From positions 1 to 30,646 of the forward strand of contig JAYWHK010000088.1 of NCBI GenBank assembly GCA_043777755.1: DNA of 30,646 nucleotides, given 5' to 3'. The stretch comes from CANHEE01 sp043777755. GTDB taxonomy: Bacteria > Bacteroidota > Bacteroidia > Chitinophagales > Saprospiraceae. This document shows, piece after piece, positions 1 to 8,071 of this stretch. Position 1 is the first letter of the stretch. Each line of letters opens with the position of its first letter. The notes beneath the pieces were generated by a model, which saw only the letters and a program-made list of their open reading frames with translations, had not been told where the DNA came from and did no database searches. The translations under genes and the position numbers were made by a program.

Positions 1-93
1 TGTGTTATCCGTTCTGTTATCGATACCCTTCGTAAAAGAGGTGTAGAGGTACTTCCATGCCTAACTCAAATCATCAAAATACAACCTGTGTAG
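1..93 (+). CDS. 3' end of an unidentified protein (partial)
   Basis: An open frame enters from the left edge of the window and stops with TAG at 91-93, giving the last 30 residues of a protein (starting CVIRSVIDTL and ending KIQPV). I do not recognise the family from this fragment. The codon use looks ordinary for the window. It is followed by an AT-rich gap with no hairpin terminator before the next gene, so the two could be read through. The frame is open and ends cleanly, but such a short piece could be chance. Confidence 0.5.
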   Translation, partial: CVIRSVIDTLRKRGVEVLPCLTQIIKIQPV

Positions 94-260
94 TTACAAT
101 GTTTTTAAAGGAAAAAATAAGGAAAAATTAAACAAAATATGTAGTTGTAATTAGAGTATTTAAAAGAAAGTAAATAAATAATTCAAAAAATATGGAAAAT
201 TATAATTTTTGCATCATAGATGTACGTTTCATTTTTTACAACATTAAAAAAATTATTACA

Positions 261-2261
261 ATGAAAAAATTAATCACATTTATTTTCACAATCGCCTTAT
301 TATCAACTATTTACGCTGAGAATAAAGTGCCAAGCAAAGTCAAAGAAGTGACTGTCTATCAAAATGGCGCAAAGCTGAATAGCGTTGCAGATGTCCGTTT
401 GAACGCTGGCACGAATGATATTGTCTTTGAAAAAATGCCATTAGATGTCAATGCGCAAAGTATTCAGGTCAAAATAAAAGGTTCTGCAAAGTTGCTGTCG
501 GCGAGTTTTAGGACTTTTTCAAGCGAAAATAGCAAGTTTGACAATAGCCAAAGTCAAATTCTGACGGATAGTATCAATTATTTGACCGATGCCATTTCGA
601 GAATTAATGTCGAGTATCGCGTTTTGAATCAAGAAGAACAACTACTACTGGAAAATCAAAAAAAAGTAGGAACAACGCAGAACAACGCAAACACAAGTTT
701 GAATCTAACGGATTTTAAAGAATTACAGAATTTTTGTAAAATACGTTTGTCTGAAATCAAAAACCGTCATTTGGATTTGACTTTTCAACAAAGAAAAATT
801 CAAAATATGCAAAATATTTTACGCCAAAAACTTCAAAAACTCAACCTCAGCGAAACGCAAACAACTGGTGAGATTGTTTTGCAAATCAATTCCGCTGTCG
901 CTCAAACTTGCGAAATTACTTGTATTTATTTGATTTCCAATGCTTCTTGGACTTCTTTGTATGATATTCGTGCTGAAAATACGGAAAAACCATTGAACTT
1001 GGTTTCAAAAGCTGCCATTCAGAACAATTCTGGAATGGATTGGAAAAATGTAAAATTACACCTTTCCAATGCCCTGCCTTTTGCCAACAACAACCGCCCA
1101 ATTCTGAATCCAAAATACATTGATTTTGCAAATTCGTACAGTTATAACGACAAAAAAGCAGAAGATGTAAGCTATTTATCGGCTGGACAAACAAATGGGA
1201 ATTGTATTTTTAGAGGAAAAATAACAGATGGAAAAAATGGAGAAGACATAATTGGGGCAAGTATAGTTCTCTATCAAAACGGAACACAATATGGCGCAAG
1301 TACGGACATTGATGGGAATTTTTCCGTTTCAGCGCCCAATGGAAATTATGAAGCAATTGTTTCTTACGTAGGCTACGAAAATGAGAAAAGAAACATTAAT
1401 TTGCTTGTCGGTCAGCAAGCGGTTGCCAATATTTTATTGCAAGAAAACAGTCAAGTCTTGAGTGAAGTCGTTGTTACAGCAGTTGGTTCTCAAAAAAGAA
1501 GGAATGGCGCAGGGAATGGTTCTGGTTCTGGTTCTGGCAGTATTTCAAAAGATATGTCGAGTAATAGTACATATACAACAGCTTCAGCAATTAATCCTCA
1601 AGGAAAAACCTACGAAGATGGAAAACTCAAAGCATTGCTTTCTGATATGGAAAATACTGGTAACGAGCTACTGAGTGAAGTGTTTGATGTTGAAGAAACG
1701 GCAACTGTTTTGAACAATACGACTGGGCAAATCCTTGAATATGCGACACAACAATTGGCGGCAACGTATCAGTTTCAGACTGTCCCAAAACTTGACCCTT
1801 CTGTTTTCCTTTTGGCGCAAATTGTCAATTATGGAAAATACAATTTGGTCAGTGGTACGGCAAATATTTTTTACAAAGACACCTATATTGGTCAATCGTT
1901 TATTGATACAAAAAACACCAATGATACATTATTTGTATCGCTCGGACGTGATGAAGATATTTCGGTTAAAAGACTGAAAGCCAATGATTTAAAATCAGAA
2001 ACTAAATTTTTTGGCGATACAAAAAGAGAGCGTTTGGCGTTTGATATTACGGTAAAAAACAATAAAAATACGCCAATCGAAATAGAGGTTTTAGACCAAA
2101 TTCCTGTTTCTCGTCAAAAAGAAATTGTCATAACCTTAGACGAAAAAGACAATGCTACGTATGACGAAACTTATGGAAAATTGACTTGGAAAATCAGTGT
2201 TCCTGAGCATAAAAGTAAAAATATTCGCTTTGCTTTCAATGTAAAATCACCGAAAAAATAA
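261..2261 (+). CDS. DUF4139 / MuiA-family protein with inserted carboxypeptidase-regulatory domain
   Basis: A 666-residue exported protein of the mucoidy inhibitor MuiA / DUF4139 family, whose function is not firmly known. I start it at the ATG at 261 rather than the upstream ATG at 192, because the protein then begins MKKLITFIFTIALLSTIYA, a clear Sec signal peptide. Residues about 25-120 form the N-terminal DUF4140 beta domain (KVKEVTVYQNGAKL), followed by a coiled-coil-like charged helix around residues 110-200. The DUF4139 beta-rich part starts near 210 (ISNASWTSLYDIRAE). A carboxypeptidase-regulatory-like domain (GKITDGKNGEDIIGASI to VVVTAVGSQKRR, about residues 315-415), of the kind usually found at the N-terminus of SusC/TonB receptors, is inserted in the middle, followed by a Gly-Ser repeat linker. 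DUF4139 resumes and runs to the C-terminus (ENIRFAF-like end). The family call is secure; the cellular role is unknown. Confidence 0.85.
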   Translation: MKKLITFIFTIALLSTIYAENKVPSKVKEVTVYQNGAKLNSVADVRLNAGTNDIVFEKMPLDVNAQSIQVKIKGSAKLLSASFRTFSSENSKFDNSQSQILTDSINYLTDAISRINVEYRVLNQEEQLLLENQKKVGTTQNNANTSLNLTDFKELQNFCKIRLSEIKNRHLDLTFQQRKIQNMQNILRQKLQKLNLSETQTTGEIVLQINSAVAQTCEITCIYLISNASWTSLYDIRAENTEKPLNLVSKAAIQNNSGMDWKNVKLHLSNALPFANNNRPILNPKYIDFANSYSYNDKKAEDVSYLSAGQTNGNCIFRGKITDGKNGEDIIGASIVLYQNGTQYGASTDIDGNFSVSAPNGNYEAIVSYVGYENEKRNINLLVGQQAVANILLQENSQVLSEVVVTAVGSQKRRNGAGNGSGSGSGSISKDMSSNSTYTTASAINPQGKTYEDGKLKALLSDMENTGNELLSEVFDVEETATVLNNTTGQILEYATQQLAATYQFQTVPKLDPSVFLLAQIVNYGKYNLVSGTANIFYKDTYIGQSFIDTKNTNDTLFVSLGRDEDISVKRLKANDLKSETKFFGDTKRERLAFDITVKNNKNTPIEIEVLDQIPVSRQKEIVITLDEKDNATYDETYGKLTWKISVPEHKSKNIRFAFNVKSPKK

Positions 2262-2271
2262 TAATAAAAAC

Positions 2272-2305
2272 TCCTTAGCGTTAGTATTAATCCCAACGCT
2301 AAGGA
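2272..2305. terminator. Palindrome between convergent genes, likely bidirectional terminator
   Basis: Arms TCCTTAGCGTT (2272-2282) and AACGCTAAGGA (2295-2305) flank a diverged centre. It lies between the converging DUF4139 gene and the TonB receptor gene. On the minus strand the stem is followed by GTTTTTATTATT, so it suits termination of the receptor transcript. It belongs to the same sequence family as the palindrome at 5124-5177. Confidence 0.6.
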
Positions 2306-2356
2306 AAATAAAGTTAGATTTCTTGCAATCAAAGTCCGCCCTTACCGTATATTTTT

Positions 2357-4567
2357 CTAAAAATCCCATCTTCCACTCACATAAAAATTTCGTCCAACAT
2401 TCAAAATATTGTCGTTTTTGAACCTTGAAAGATGGTCTATGTAAGCTGTGTTGAAAATATTTTTGATGCCTGCCGTAAATTCTATTTTTGATTTTTTAGC
2501 TTGGTATTCAAAATTAAAACCAGTATTAAACAATTGATAATGAGGCGTTTGAGTTTCGTAAGAAGCAATTTTATTTTGTTCAAAACGATAAATATGTTCC
2601 ACAAAAACATTGTTTAATTTTAATTTGCCTTTCATTTTAAATTCTCCTTTGAGCATCGTTTGTACTTTATTGGCAGGAATTAGCGGCAGTGGATTGCCAG
2701 CCTCATCTTTGGCAAAAACCGACGAATAATTGCAGTCAATATGCAGCCAATCTATCGGATGCGGATGTAAGTGAAAACCCGCTTCTGCGCCAAGTAAATT
2801 GGCAGTACTTTGTCGGTACTCAAAAACAGGTGTTTCTTCAATAACGCTATCCGTTGGCGCAATGAAAATATAATCCTTGATGTGGTTGAAAAATGGATTG
2901 ACGTAGAAGCTAAAGTGTTCTTTTTCAAAAGACCAATTGAAGTCAAATTGGGTTGCTTTTTCGCTTTTCAAAGCGTTATTGCCAATTTCGTAGCGTAAAA
3001 CACCTTCGTGAACACCATTAGAAAGCAATTCTGCGCTATTTGGCGCACGGAAACCCGTTGCCAAATTTGCCTTAAAATTCATACTTTTTAATGCAAAAGA
3101 AGAACCCAACGAAAAATTAAAATTGTTAAAATCTCTTTTCAATGCAGGATAAATAATTTCGTCGCTTTGCATCGCTACCGTCGAAATCGTACGATGGTCA
3201 AAGCGCAATCCACCTTCTATCTTCCAGTTTTTTGTTGCTGAAAAATGCAAAACACTGTATGCGCCAACATCAAAAATGGAAGCATCTGGAATCAAAATCT
3301 CTTCCGCTTTATTGGTATTTTTTTGAAACATACCTTGTACGCCCGTCATCAAATTTGCCCTATCATTGAGCAAAGAAGTGCTGCTTTTAAAGTTGTAGTT
3401 TAGTGTTTTTAAAAGCAAATTCAAGTTAGGAAAAGCCAAAGTATCTTCAAATTCCTTTCGGTTATTTTGCCCATAGCCAATGGTTGCGTTTAATTTTGTT
3501 TTTCCTATAAAATAAGTATTTTCAAAAGTCAAAAGATGGTTTTTTAAGTTCTGAAAAGGCAATTCAGGCTTTCTTTTGGTCGAAATAGAAGGTTCATTAC
3601 TTTCTGTAATGCCAAAATTATTGCTCAAAAAACTGTAACGGAGGTTTCCAATCCAATTTTTATGGTTAAAACCAAGGCTTGTTTTGAAGTTTGCTTCGTC
3701 AAATCGAGTGTTTAAAACTCGTTTAGTATTTGGCAATTGGTAGTCTGCATTGGAAGAATATGCACCAAAAACATTCCAACGAATATTGTTTTTGTTCGAT
3801 TTAAAACCTACTTGGTTGGCAATTCCGAGTGTATTGGAGAGTAGTTTGCTCGATACAAAACCTTCTGTGGTATTCAACGCTGCGTAGCGTTCTTCAGTAA
3901 AAAATAAAACACCACCAATCGCATCAGCACCATACAACAAAGATGCTGCACCTTTGATAACTTCTACATTTTCAATGCCTACTTCGCCAATACCCAAGCC
4001 GTGTTCGTCGCCCCATTGTTGGTTTTCGACACGAATATTTTGTGCATAAGTCACGATTCTATTGCCAGAAAGTCCTCTAATGACAGGTTTTCCAATGCCC
4101 GAACCCGTCGAAAAATTATCTACTCCTGGAATATTACTGATACTTTCAGTAAGGTTTGTCGAGCCTTTTTGACTGATTTCGGCAATGTTTTTTTGAATTA
4201 CAGCCACAATATTGTCTTGTTGCAACTTGGTGGAAGCGGTGGAAATAACCACTTCTCTTAATTCAAGATGGCTTTCTTCCATGAAAAAAGTTCTTTCTTT
4301 TTCTCTGGAAAGGTTCGCTGAAAAAACAGTAGTTTGAAAACCCAACATTGATATTTGGAAATGTACTGTTCCATCAATAGATGTCGAAAATACAAAGTTG
4401 CCAAGGCTGTCGGCAGTCGTACTTGTTTGTAATTCTACGAGGTAAATGGTCGCAAAAGGAATTGCTGCTTGACTGGTTTGATTAATTATTTTTCCTTTAA
4501 AATTTTGGCTAAATAATTGAAAACCAATGAATTGCAATAGTATAAATAAAGATATTTTCTTAATCAT
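2357..4567 (-). CDS. TonB-dependent receptor, probably for metal or metal complex
   Basis: A 736-residue outer-membrane receptor that takes up a ligand with energy from TonB/ExbBD. The signal peptide is MIKKISLFILLQFIGFQLFSQ. Residues about 23-105 are a carboxypeptidase-regulatory-like domain (KIINQTSQAAIPFATIYLVE). The plug covers about 110-225 (STNLTESISNIPGVD, PVIRGLSGNRI, VEVIKGAASLLYGADAIGGV), and the rest is a 22-strand-type barrel ending in an aromatic residue (SGRWDF). The NQQWGDEHGLGI stretch in the plug resembles the ZnuD-like branch of receptors, which is often metal-linked. The next gene upstream on the same strand encodes a small His/Cys-rich protein, which supports a metal role. 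Which metal or ligand is inference. The 152-base gap to that gene contains a hairpin just ahead of this start. Confidence 0.93.
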   Translation of the reverse strand: MIKKISLFILLQFIGFQLFSQNFKGKIINQTSQAAIPFATIYLVELQTSTTADSLGNFVFSTSIDGTVHFQISMLGFQTTVFSANLSREKERTFFMEESHLELREVVISTASTKLQQDNIVAVIQKNIAEISQKGSTNLTESISNIPGVDNFSTGSGIGKPVIRGLSGNRIVTYAQNIRVENQQWGDEHGLGIGEVGIENVEVIKGAASLLYGADAIGGVLFFTEERYAALNTTEGFVSSKLLSNTLGIANQVGFKSNKNNIRWNVFGAYSSNADYQLPNTKRVLNTRFDEANFKTSLGFNHKNWIGNLRYSFLSNNFGITESNEPSISTKRKPELPFQNLKNHLLTFENTYFIGKTKLNATIGYGQNNRKEFEDTLAFPNLNLLLKTLNYNFKSSTSLLNDRANLMTGVQGMFQKNTNKAEEILIPDASIFDVGAYSVLHFSATKNWKIEGGLRFDHRTISTVAMQSDEIIYPALKRDFNNFNFSLGSSFALKSMNFKANLATGFRAPNSAELLSNGVHEGVLRYEIGNNALKSEKATQFDFNWSFEKEHFSFYVNPFFNHIKDYIFIAPTDSVIEETPVFEYRQSTANLLGAEAGFHLHPHPIDWLHIDCNYSSVFAKDEAGNPLPLIPANKVQTMLKGEFKMKGKLKLNNVFVEHIYRFEQNKIASYETQTPHYQLFNTGFNFEYQAKKSKIEFTAGIKNIFNTAYIDHLSRFKNDNILNVGRNFYVSGRWDF

Positions 4568-4583
4568 TTTTTAAGTTTTTTAC

Positions 4584-4621
4584 ATTGCATAACTCCGATT
4601 TTTGTAAGGAAGCTATGCAAT
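4584..4621 (-). promoter_or_regulatory. Hairpin in the leader of the TonB receptor gene
   Basis: Inverted repeat ATTGCATA (4584-4591) / TATGCAAT (4614-4621) with a second inner TCC/GGA pairing. In the mRNA this would be a stem-loop ending 17 bases before the ATG of the receptor gene, where it could control translation or mRNA decay in the His/Cys-protein-receptor unit. It has no T-run, so it is not an ordinary terminator. A DNA operator is another possibility. Confidence 0.45.
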
Positions 4622-4719
4622 TTATATGACGAATTAATGCATCACTTACAAGCGTTGTAAATGAATGTTTAAAGCCACAATTGGCGCAAAATCAGCGACT
4701 AAACGCTGTTACAGCGAAC

Positions 4720-5055
4720 TTAAAAAATGAAAGAAGGCGGACCTCGAAGGCTATAATGGTGGGAAATGTTTTTGTTGATAAAACAAGTATAAAAATACGT
4801 TGTTTTTGGCTCGGCACAATTGTAAAAATGTTGAGCAACAACAAAAACGGGCGTGCAATTGAATGTCGCAAAAGTAACTGCCACATAATCGCACAAGGCG
4901 CAATGATGAATCTCTTGGCTTTTGGAAACACCATTTTTATTAGAAAAATGGCTATCATTCTCATGTTGATGCGCGTGAATGTACTTCGCAACCAACGGCA
5001 ACAAAAACACCAAAAGACTAAAAAGCGCAAGATATTTTTTTAGTGATTTCAACAT
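4720..5055 (-). CDS. Small exported His/Cys-rich protein (DUF2946-like)
   Basis: A 111-residue protein with an N-terminal hydrophobic segment (LALFSLLVFLLPLVAKYIHA, about residues 9-28), then HAHQHENDSHF and an HHCALCDYV motif (about residues 50-58), followed by further Cys and His residues. The H-x-C-x-x-C arrangement after a signal anchor recalls the small DUF2946-type proteins found beside copper or zinc receptors, so periplasmic metal binding is a reasonable inference. It precedes the TonB receptor on the same strand and is probably cotranscribed with it. The only Met is the first residue, and the -7 promoter box ends just 4 bases before the ATG, so the mRNA may be leaderless. Overlapping frames on the other strand lack such features. 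The gene is probable; its function is inferred. Confidence 0.7.
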   Translation of the reverse strand: MLKSLKKYLALFSLLVFLLPLVAKYIHAHQHENDSHFSNKNGVSKSQEIHHCALCDYVAVTFATFNCTPVFVVAQHFYNCAEPKTTYFYTCFINKNISHHYSLRGPPSFIF

Positions 5056-5059
5056 GATA

Positions 5060-5067
5060 CAAAGATA
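5060..5067 (-). promoter_or_regulatory. -7 box TATCTTTG for the His/Cys-rich protein gene
   Basis: CAAAGATA on the plus strand is TATCTTTG on the minus strand, a perfect match to the Bacteroidota -7 consensus TAnnTTTG. It sits directly before the ATG at 5055-5053. A start point about seven bases downstream of the box would fall on the start codon. A TTTG lies 23 bases upstream, longer than the usual 19-21 spacing. Confidence 0.5.
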
Positions 5068-5123
5068 ATTGTTTTCTTTATGGCGTGTATCAAATGAATG
5101 TAAAAAATTTGTAAGAATAGGAA

Positions 5124-5177
5124 ATTTTGTATTTCCTTAGCGTTGGCATTAATGCCAACGCTAAGGAAATACAAAAT
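5124..5177. repeat. Perfect 54-base palindrome (REP family CCTTAGCGTTGGC)
   Basis: Both 27-base arms match without error around a centre between 5150 and 5151 (GGCATT/AATGCC). It shares its CCTTAGCGTTGGC core with the palindrome at 2272-2305 and resembles those at 5182 and 7990. It lies between the ompA-like gene and the His/Cys-rich gene, where it could act as a terminator, but its length and repetition suggest a repetitive extragenic palindrome. Confidence 0.85.
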
Positions 5178-5181
5178 GCAA

Positions 5182-5227
5182 TAGAACTCCGTAGGGTTGG
5201 CTTTAAAGCCAACCCTACGGAGTTCTA
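5182..5227. repeat. Perfect 46-base palindrome (REP family CCGTAGGGTTGGC)
   Basis: Two 23-base arms match perfectly around the centre TTTAAA at 5202-5207. It begins only 5 bases after the preceding palindrome and ends 7 bases before the stop of the OmpA-like gene. The core CGTAGsGTTGGCTTTAAAGCCAACsCTACG is shared with the element at 7990-8031. Confidence 0.85.
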
Positions 5228-5234
5228 AATTGTG

Positions 5235-6134
5235 TTATTTCGGCACATTCAACTCAAAAAACTGATCCAAACGAGGTGTAATGATGATTTCCGTGCGACG
5301 ATTTGCTTGTTTTCCTGAAGCAGAGTCATTCGTAGTTTTTGGTGAAAATTCACCACGTCCGCCAGCTGTCATACGGCTTGGCGCAACGGCAAATTTCTTT
5401 TGCAACAAACGGACAACGGAAGTTGCACGTTTGGCACTCAAATCCCAGTTGTCAGCTACCGAAACATTACTGATTGGCACATTATCAGTGTGTCCTTCTA
5501 CCAAAATATCCAATTCTTTGTGATCATTGACGACTTTTGCTACTTTTTCCAAGACAGATTCCGCAGCAACATTGATGTCTGCGCTACCAGATTTGAACAG
5601 CAATTTGTCAGACAAAGATACATAAACAACGCCTTTTTTTACTTCAACGCTAATGTCTTCGTCGTTGATATTACCTAACGAGCGTTTCAAATTCATCACC
5701 AACGCCAAATTGGTAGAATCTTTTGACTGAATTTTTGAGGTCAAACCTTTGATGTATTTGCTTTGGTCGCTCATTTGGTCTAAAGACTTGCGAATACTCT
5801 CCGCACCAGCTTTGTTCACAATATTTAAATCGGACATTTGGTTAAGCAATTTGTCATTATTTCGGCGTAAAAAATCAATTTGACCTTCCAAATCTTTCAT
5901 TTTACTGTCTTTTGCAGCGAGTTGCGCATCACGAGAGCGAATATCGGCTTCTGCGCCAGTACGCAATCGCTCGCAATCGCCCGTACTTTTTCTTGCTTTT
6001 TCAAGCGTTTCGGTCAATTGACTGTACAACATTTTTTGGTCTTTCAAATCACCTTCAAGACCTTGAAATTTCTTTTTACTCACACAAGAAGTTAGTAAAG
6101 CGAGCAATAACATGGGAAATAAAATTTTTTTCAT
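5235..6134 (-). CDS. OmpA-family peptidoglycan-binding lipoprotein
   Basis: A 299-residue lipoprotein that should tie the outer membrane to peptidoglycan. The signal is MKKILFPMLLLALLTSC with a LLTSC lipobox, so Cys17 is the lipidated residue. Residues about 22-150 are a long charged coiled coil (KFQGLEGDLKDQ through SIRKSLDQMSDQ). The C-terminal OmpA domain (about 160-290) has the diagnostic VEGHTDNVPI, the WDLSAKRATSVVRLLQ helix and the GRGEFSP / NRRTEIII end. It is a single gene followed by two large palindromes. The call is secure; the exact partner in the envelope is not visible. Confidence 0.93.
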   Translation of the reverse strand: MKKILFPMLLLALLTSCVSKKKFQGLEGDLKDQKMLYSQLTETLEKARKSTGDCERLRTGAEADIRSRDAQLAAKDSKMKDLEGQIDFLRRNNDKLLNQMSDLNIVNKAGAESIRKSLDQMSDQSKYIKGLTSKIQSKDSTNLALVMNLKRSLGNINDEDISVEVKKGVVYVSLSDKLLFKSGSADINVAAESVLEKVAKVVNDHKELDILVEGHTDNVPISNVSVADNWDLSAKRATSVVRLLQKKFAVAPSRMTAGGRGEFSPKTTNDSASGKQANRRTEIIITPRLDQFFELNVPK

Positions 6135-6184
6135 TAATTTTTAGCTTTTTTATGATGTAAATATTTAATTTTGTCGGGAAATGG

Positions 6185-6304
6185 TATTTTTAGTCGTAAG
6201 TCAATTTAGTCGTAAGTCTGCAAGTCGTTTTCGTGATGCGTATTTTTAGTCGTAAGTCAATTTAGTCGTAAGTCTGCAAGTCGTTTTCGTTTAGTTCGCA
6301 AGTC
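6185..6304. repeat. Two 50-base direct repeats built of TAGTCGTAAGTC units
   Basis: Bases 6185-6234 and 6241-6290 are identical (period 56). Each holds TAGTCGTAAGTC twice, at 6191, 6207, 6247 and 6263, giving spacings of 16, 40 and 16. A degenerate fifth unit (TAGTTCGCAAGTC) follows at 6292-6304. The array fills the gap between the divergent OmpA-like and methyltransferase genes (6135-6372). A 14-base piece of the unit, AGTCGTAAGTCAAT, recurs inverted near 9872-9885. The array could hold protein-binding sites or be a simple duplication. Confidence 0.85.
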
Positions 6305-6372
6305 AAATTATTCATTATTAATTTTTCATTATTTTAATTCCCTTAATTTCTTTAATTATTTCAATTCCCTCT

Positions 6373-7881
6373 GTGGCATCAAAACAAAAAACCTATACAC
6401 AACCCAAATTGTTGGGGCAAATATACACTCCAGATTTTATTGTAAGAAAGATTTTGGACGATATGTTTTTCGATAGCCCTTTGGCTTTGCGAAAATCCAT
6501 CATTGACCCTTCTTGTGGCGATGGTCGCTTTTTGATAGAAGTTGTCAAAAGGATTATTATTTGGTCAGAGCCTTCGCAATTGGTTGATAATCTGTCGTTT
6601 GTGTACGGCTGGGATATTGACGAAAAAGCCGTTGAAGATTGCAAATACAACTTAAATGAACTCGTTGCTCCTTTGAATTTATCTATAAAATGGAACATTG
6701 AGGTTTGTGATGCGTTGTTTTTTTATAAAAAAGAAGATGAACTTTTTGACGAAAAACTTGATAAAAAATTTGATTTTATCGTAGGAAATCCACCTTATAT
6801 TCGGATTCAGCACCTCGAAGAAACGCAGCGAAAATTCATTCAAAAGCATTTTTCTTTTTGTAAAAATGGCTCGACGGATATTTACATTGCTTTTTTTCAA
6901 CTGGCTCATTTCCTGTTATCAAACGATGGAAAATGCGGTTTTATTACACCAAATTCTTATTTTTTCACCACTACAGCAAGCGATTTTAGGGCATTTTTTG
7001 CAGCGGAACGATTGCTTTTGAAAGTGAGCAACTACGGTGAAATTCAGCTTTTTGAAAACGCCTCTACTTACAGTGCGATTACAATTTTTTCAAAGCAAAA
7101 AAATGATTTTTTTACCTATCAAAAAGCCAAAGATACACAAACTTTTGAAAACCGCAACATTCCTTTTACAGAAATAAACGATGCTAAAATCTGGGCATTG
7201 TCAGCAAACGAACAAGAGCTGTCTTTGATTCAAAAAACGCTACTCAAAGACCTCTGCAAAATCCATGTTGGCATTACAACACTTTGCGACAAAGCCTATA
7301 TTTTTTCAATAGAAAGTACTGATAATGAGGAAGTTGTAATTGCCAATACAAAGTTGAAAGGTGCTGTGCGCATCGAAAAAGCCATATTGAAACCCATTGT
7401 AAAAGCCTCTACTTTGAAAAGTGCAGAACAAGGTATTTCAGACTATGTTATTTTTCCTTATCAAAAAGAAAATGGCAAACAAACGATTGTCAAAGAAGCT
7501 GATTTGAAAGAAAAATTTCCTTTGGCTTATGAATATTTGCTTTCTGTAAAAGAAAATTTGGATGCTCGTGATAATGGAAAGCCTAATCCTGTCGCTTGGT
7601 ATGCCTTTGGCAGAAGTCAAGGTTTGGAAACGAGTTTCGGGCAGAAAATTCTTTTTTCGCCCATGAATCTTCGTCCAAAATTCATTGATTATCCGATAGA
7701 AGATTGTACTTTTTATTCAGGTTATTGCATCAAATTCGATGGCGATAGGACTGCGTTTTTGGCAAAACTCAATAGCGATGCGATGGCGGATTTTGTTGCC
7801 GTTTCGAGCCGAGATTTTCGTGGCGGCTGGAAAGCGTACAGCAAAAAAACAATAGAGGATTTTCCAATGGAGGAAATATAG
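6373..7881 (+). CDS. N6-adenine DNA methyltransferase (Eco57I/TaqI type), solitary
   Basis: A 502-residue enzyme that should methylate adenine in DNA using S-adenosylmethionine. The start is a GTG (GTG GCA TCA AAA) with no in-frame ATG that preserves the N-terminus. Motif X-like residues are LGQIYTPDFIVRKIL. Motif I is DPSCGDGRFL near residues 45-54, and motif IV is NPPY near 139-142 in the order I-IV of gamma-type enzymes. The C-terminal half (about 270-502) is a TaqI-like target-recognition region ending SSRDFRGGWKAYSKKTIEDFP. No endonuclease gene lies on either side (OmpA-like upstream, rtcB convergent downstream), so it is either an orphan methylase or a self-contained enzyme. No nuclease motif is evident in it. 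Its recognition site cannot be read from sequence. Confidence 0.9.
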   Translation: MASKQKTYTQPKLLGQIYTPDFIVRKILDDMFFDSPLALRKSIIDPSCGDGRFLIEVVKRIIIWSEPSQLVDNLSFVYGWDIDEKAVEDCKYNLNELVAPLNLSIKWNIEVCDALFFYKKEDELFDEKLDKKFDFIVGNPPYIRIQHLEETQRKFIQKHFSFCKNGSTDIYIAFFQLAHFLLSNDGKCGFITPNSYFFTTTASDFRAFFAAERLLLKVSNYGEIQLFENASTYSAITIFSKQKNDFFTYQKAKDTQTFENRNIPFTEINDAKIWALSANEQELSLIQKTLLKDLCKIHVGITTLCDKAYIFSIESTDNEEVVIANTKLKGAVRIEKAILKPIVKASTLKSAEQGISDYVIFPYQKENGKQTIVKEADLKEKFPLAYEYLLSVKENLDARDNGKPNPVAWYAFGRSQGLETSFGQKILFSPMNLRPKFIDYPIEDCTFYSGYCIKFDGDRTAFLAKLNSDAMADFVAVSSRDFRGGWKAYSKKTIEDFPMEEI

Positions 7882-7989
7882 TTTTCCTGCGTGGATTGAA
7901 CAAAGAAGCGATAAATTCTACCTTTGGGGTTTAGCCCAAGAACAAAGAGTAAAACCAAATGCGTTATGGTACACAATTCGTAGCGTTAA

Positions 7990-8067
7990 TTTTTCCGTAG
8001 CGTTGGCTTTAAAGCCAACGCTACGGAAAAAACCAACGCTACGGAAAAAGCCAACGCTACGGAAAAA
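7990..8067. repeat. 42-base palindrome followed by tandem half-copies
   Basis: Bases 7990-8031 form a perfect palindrome around TTTAAA (CCGTAGCGTTGGC core). Its right arm, GCCAACGCTACGGAAAAA (8014-8031), is then repeated at 8032-8049 (one base different) and 8050-8067, ending 4 bases before the stop of rtcB. It lies between the convergent methyltransferase and rtcB genes and probably also stops transcription. Confidence 0.85.
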
Positions 8068-8071
8068 TCAT

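Noticed and set aside
192..260. Upstream ATG extending the DUF4139 protein by 23 residues
   Set aside because: The ATG at 261 begins a clean signal peptide; the extension would bury it.
4681..5043. Open frames on both strands (120 and 112 residues) overlapping the small His/Cys-rich gene
   Set aside because: They lack a signal or family motif. The 4720-5055 frame has a signal segment, metal-type motif, promoter box and fitting neighbour.
6185..6304. Possible CRISPR array
   Set aside because: Only two long units with 6 bases between them, no spacers and no cas genes; it is a direct duplication.
8014..8067. Possible CRISPR or minisatellite gene segment
   Set aside because: The 18-base units are contiguous copies of a palindrome arm without spacers.
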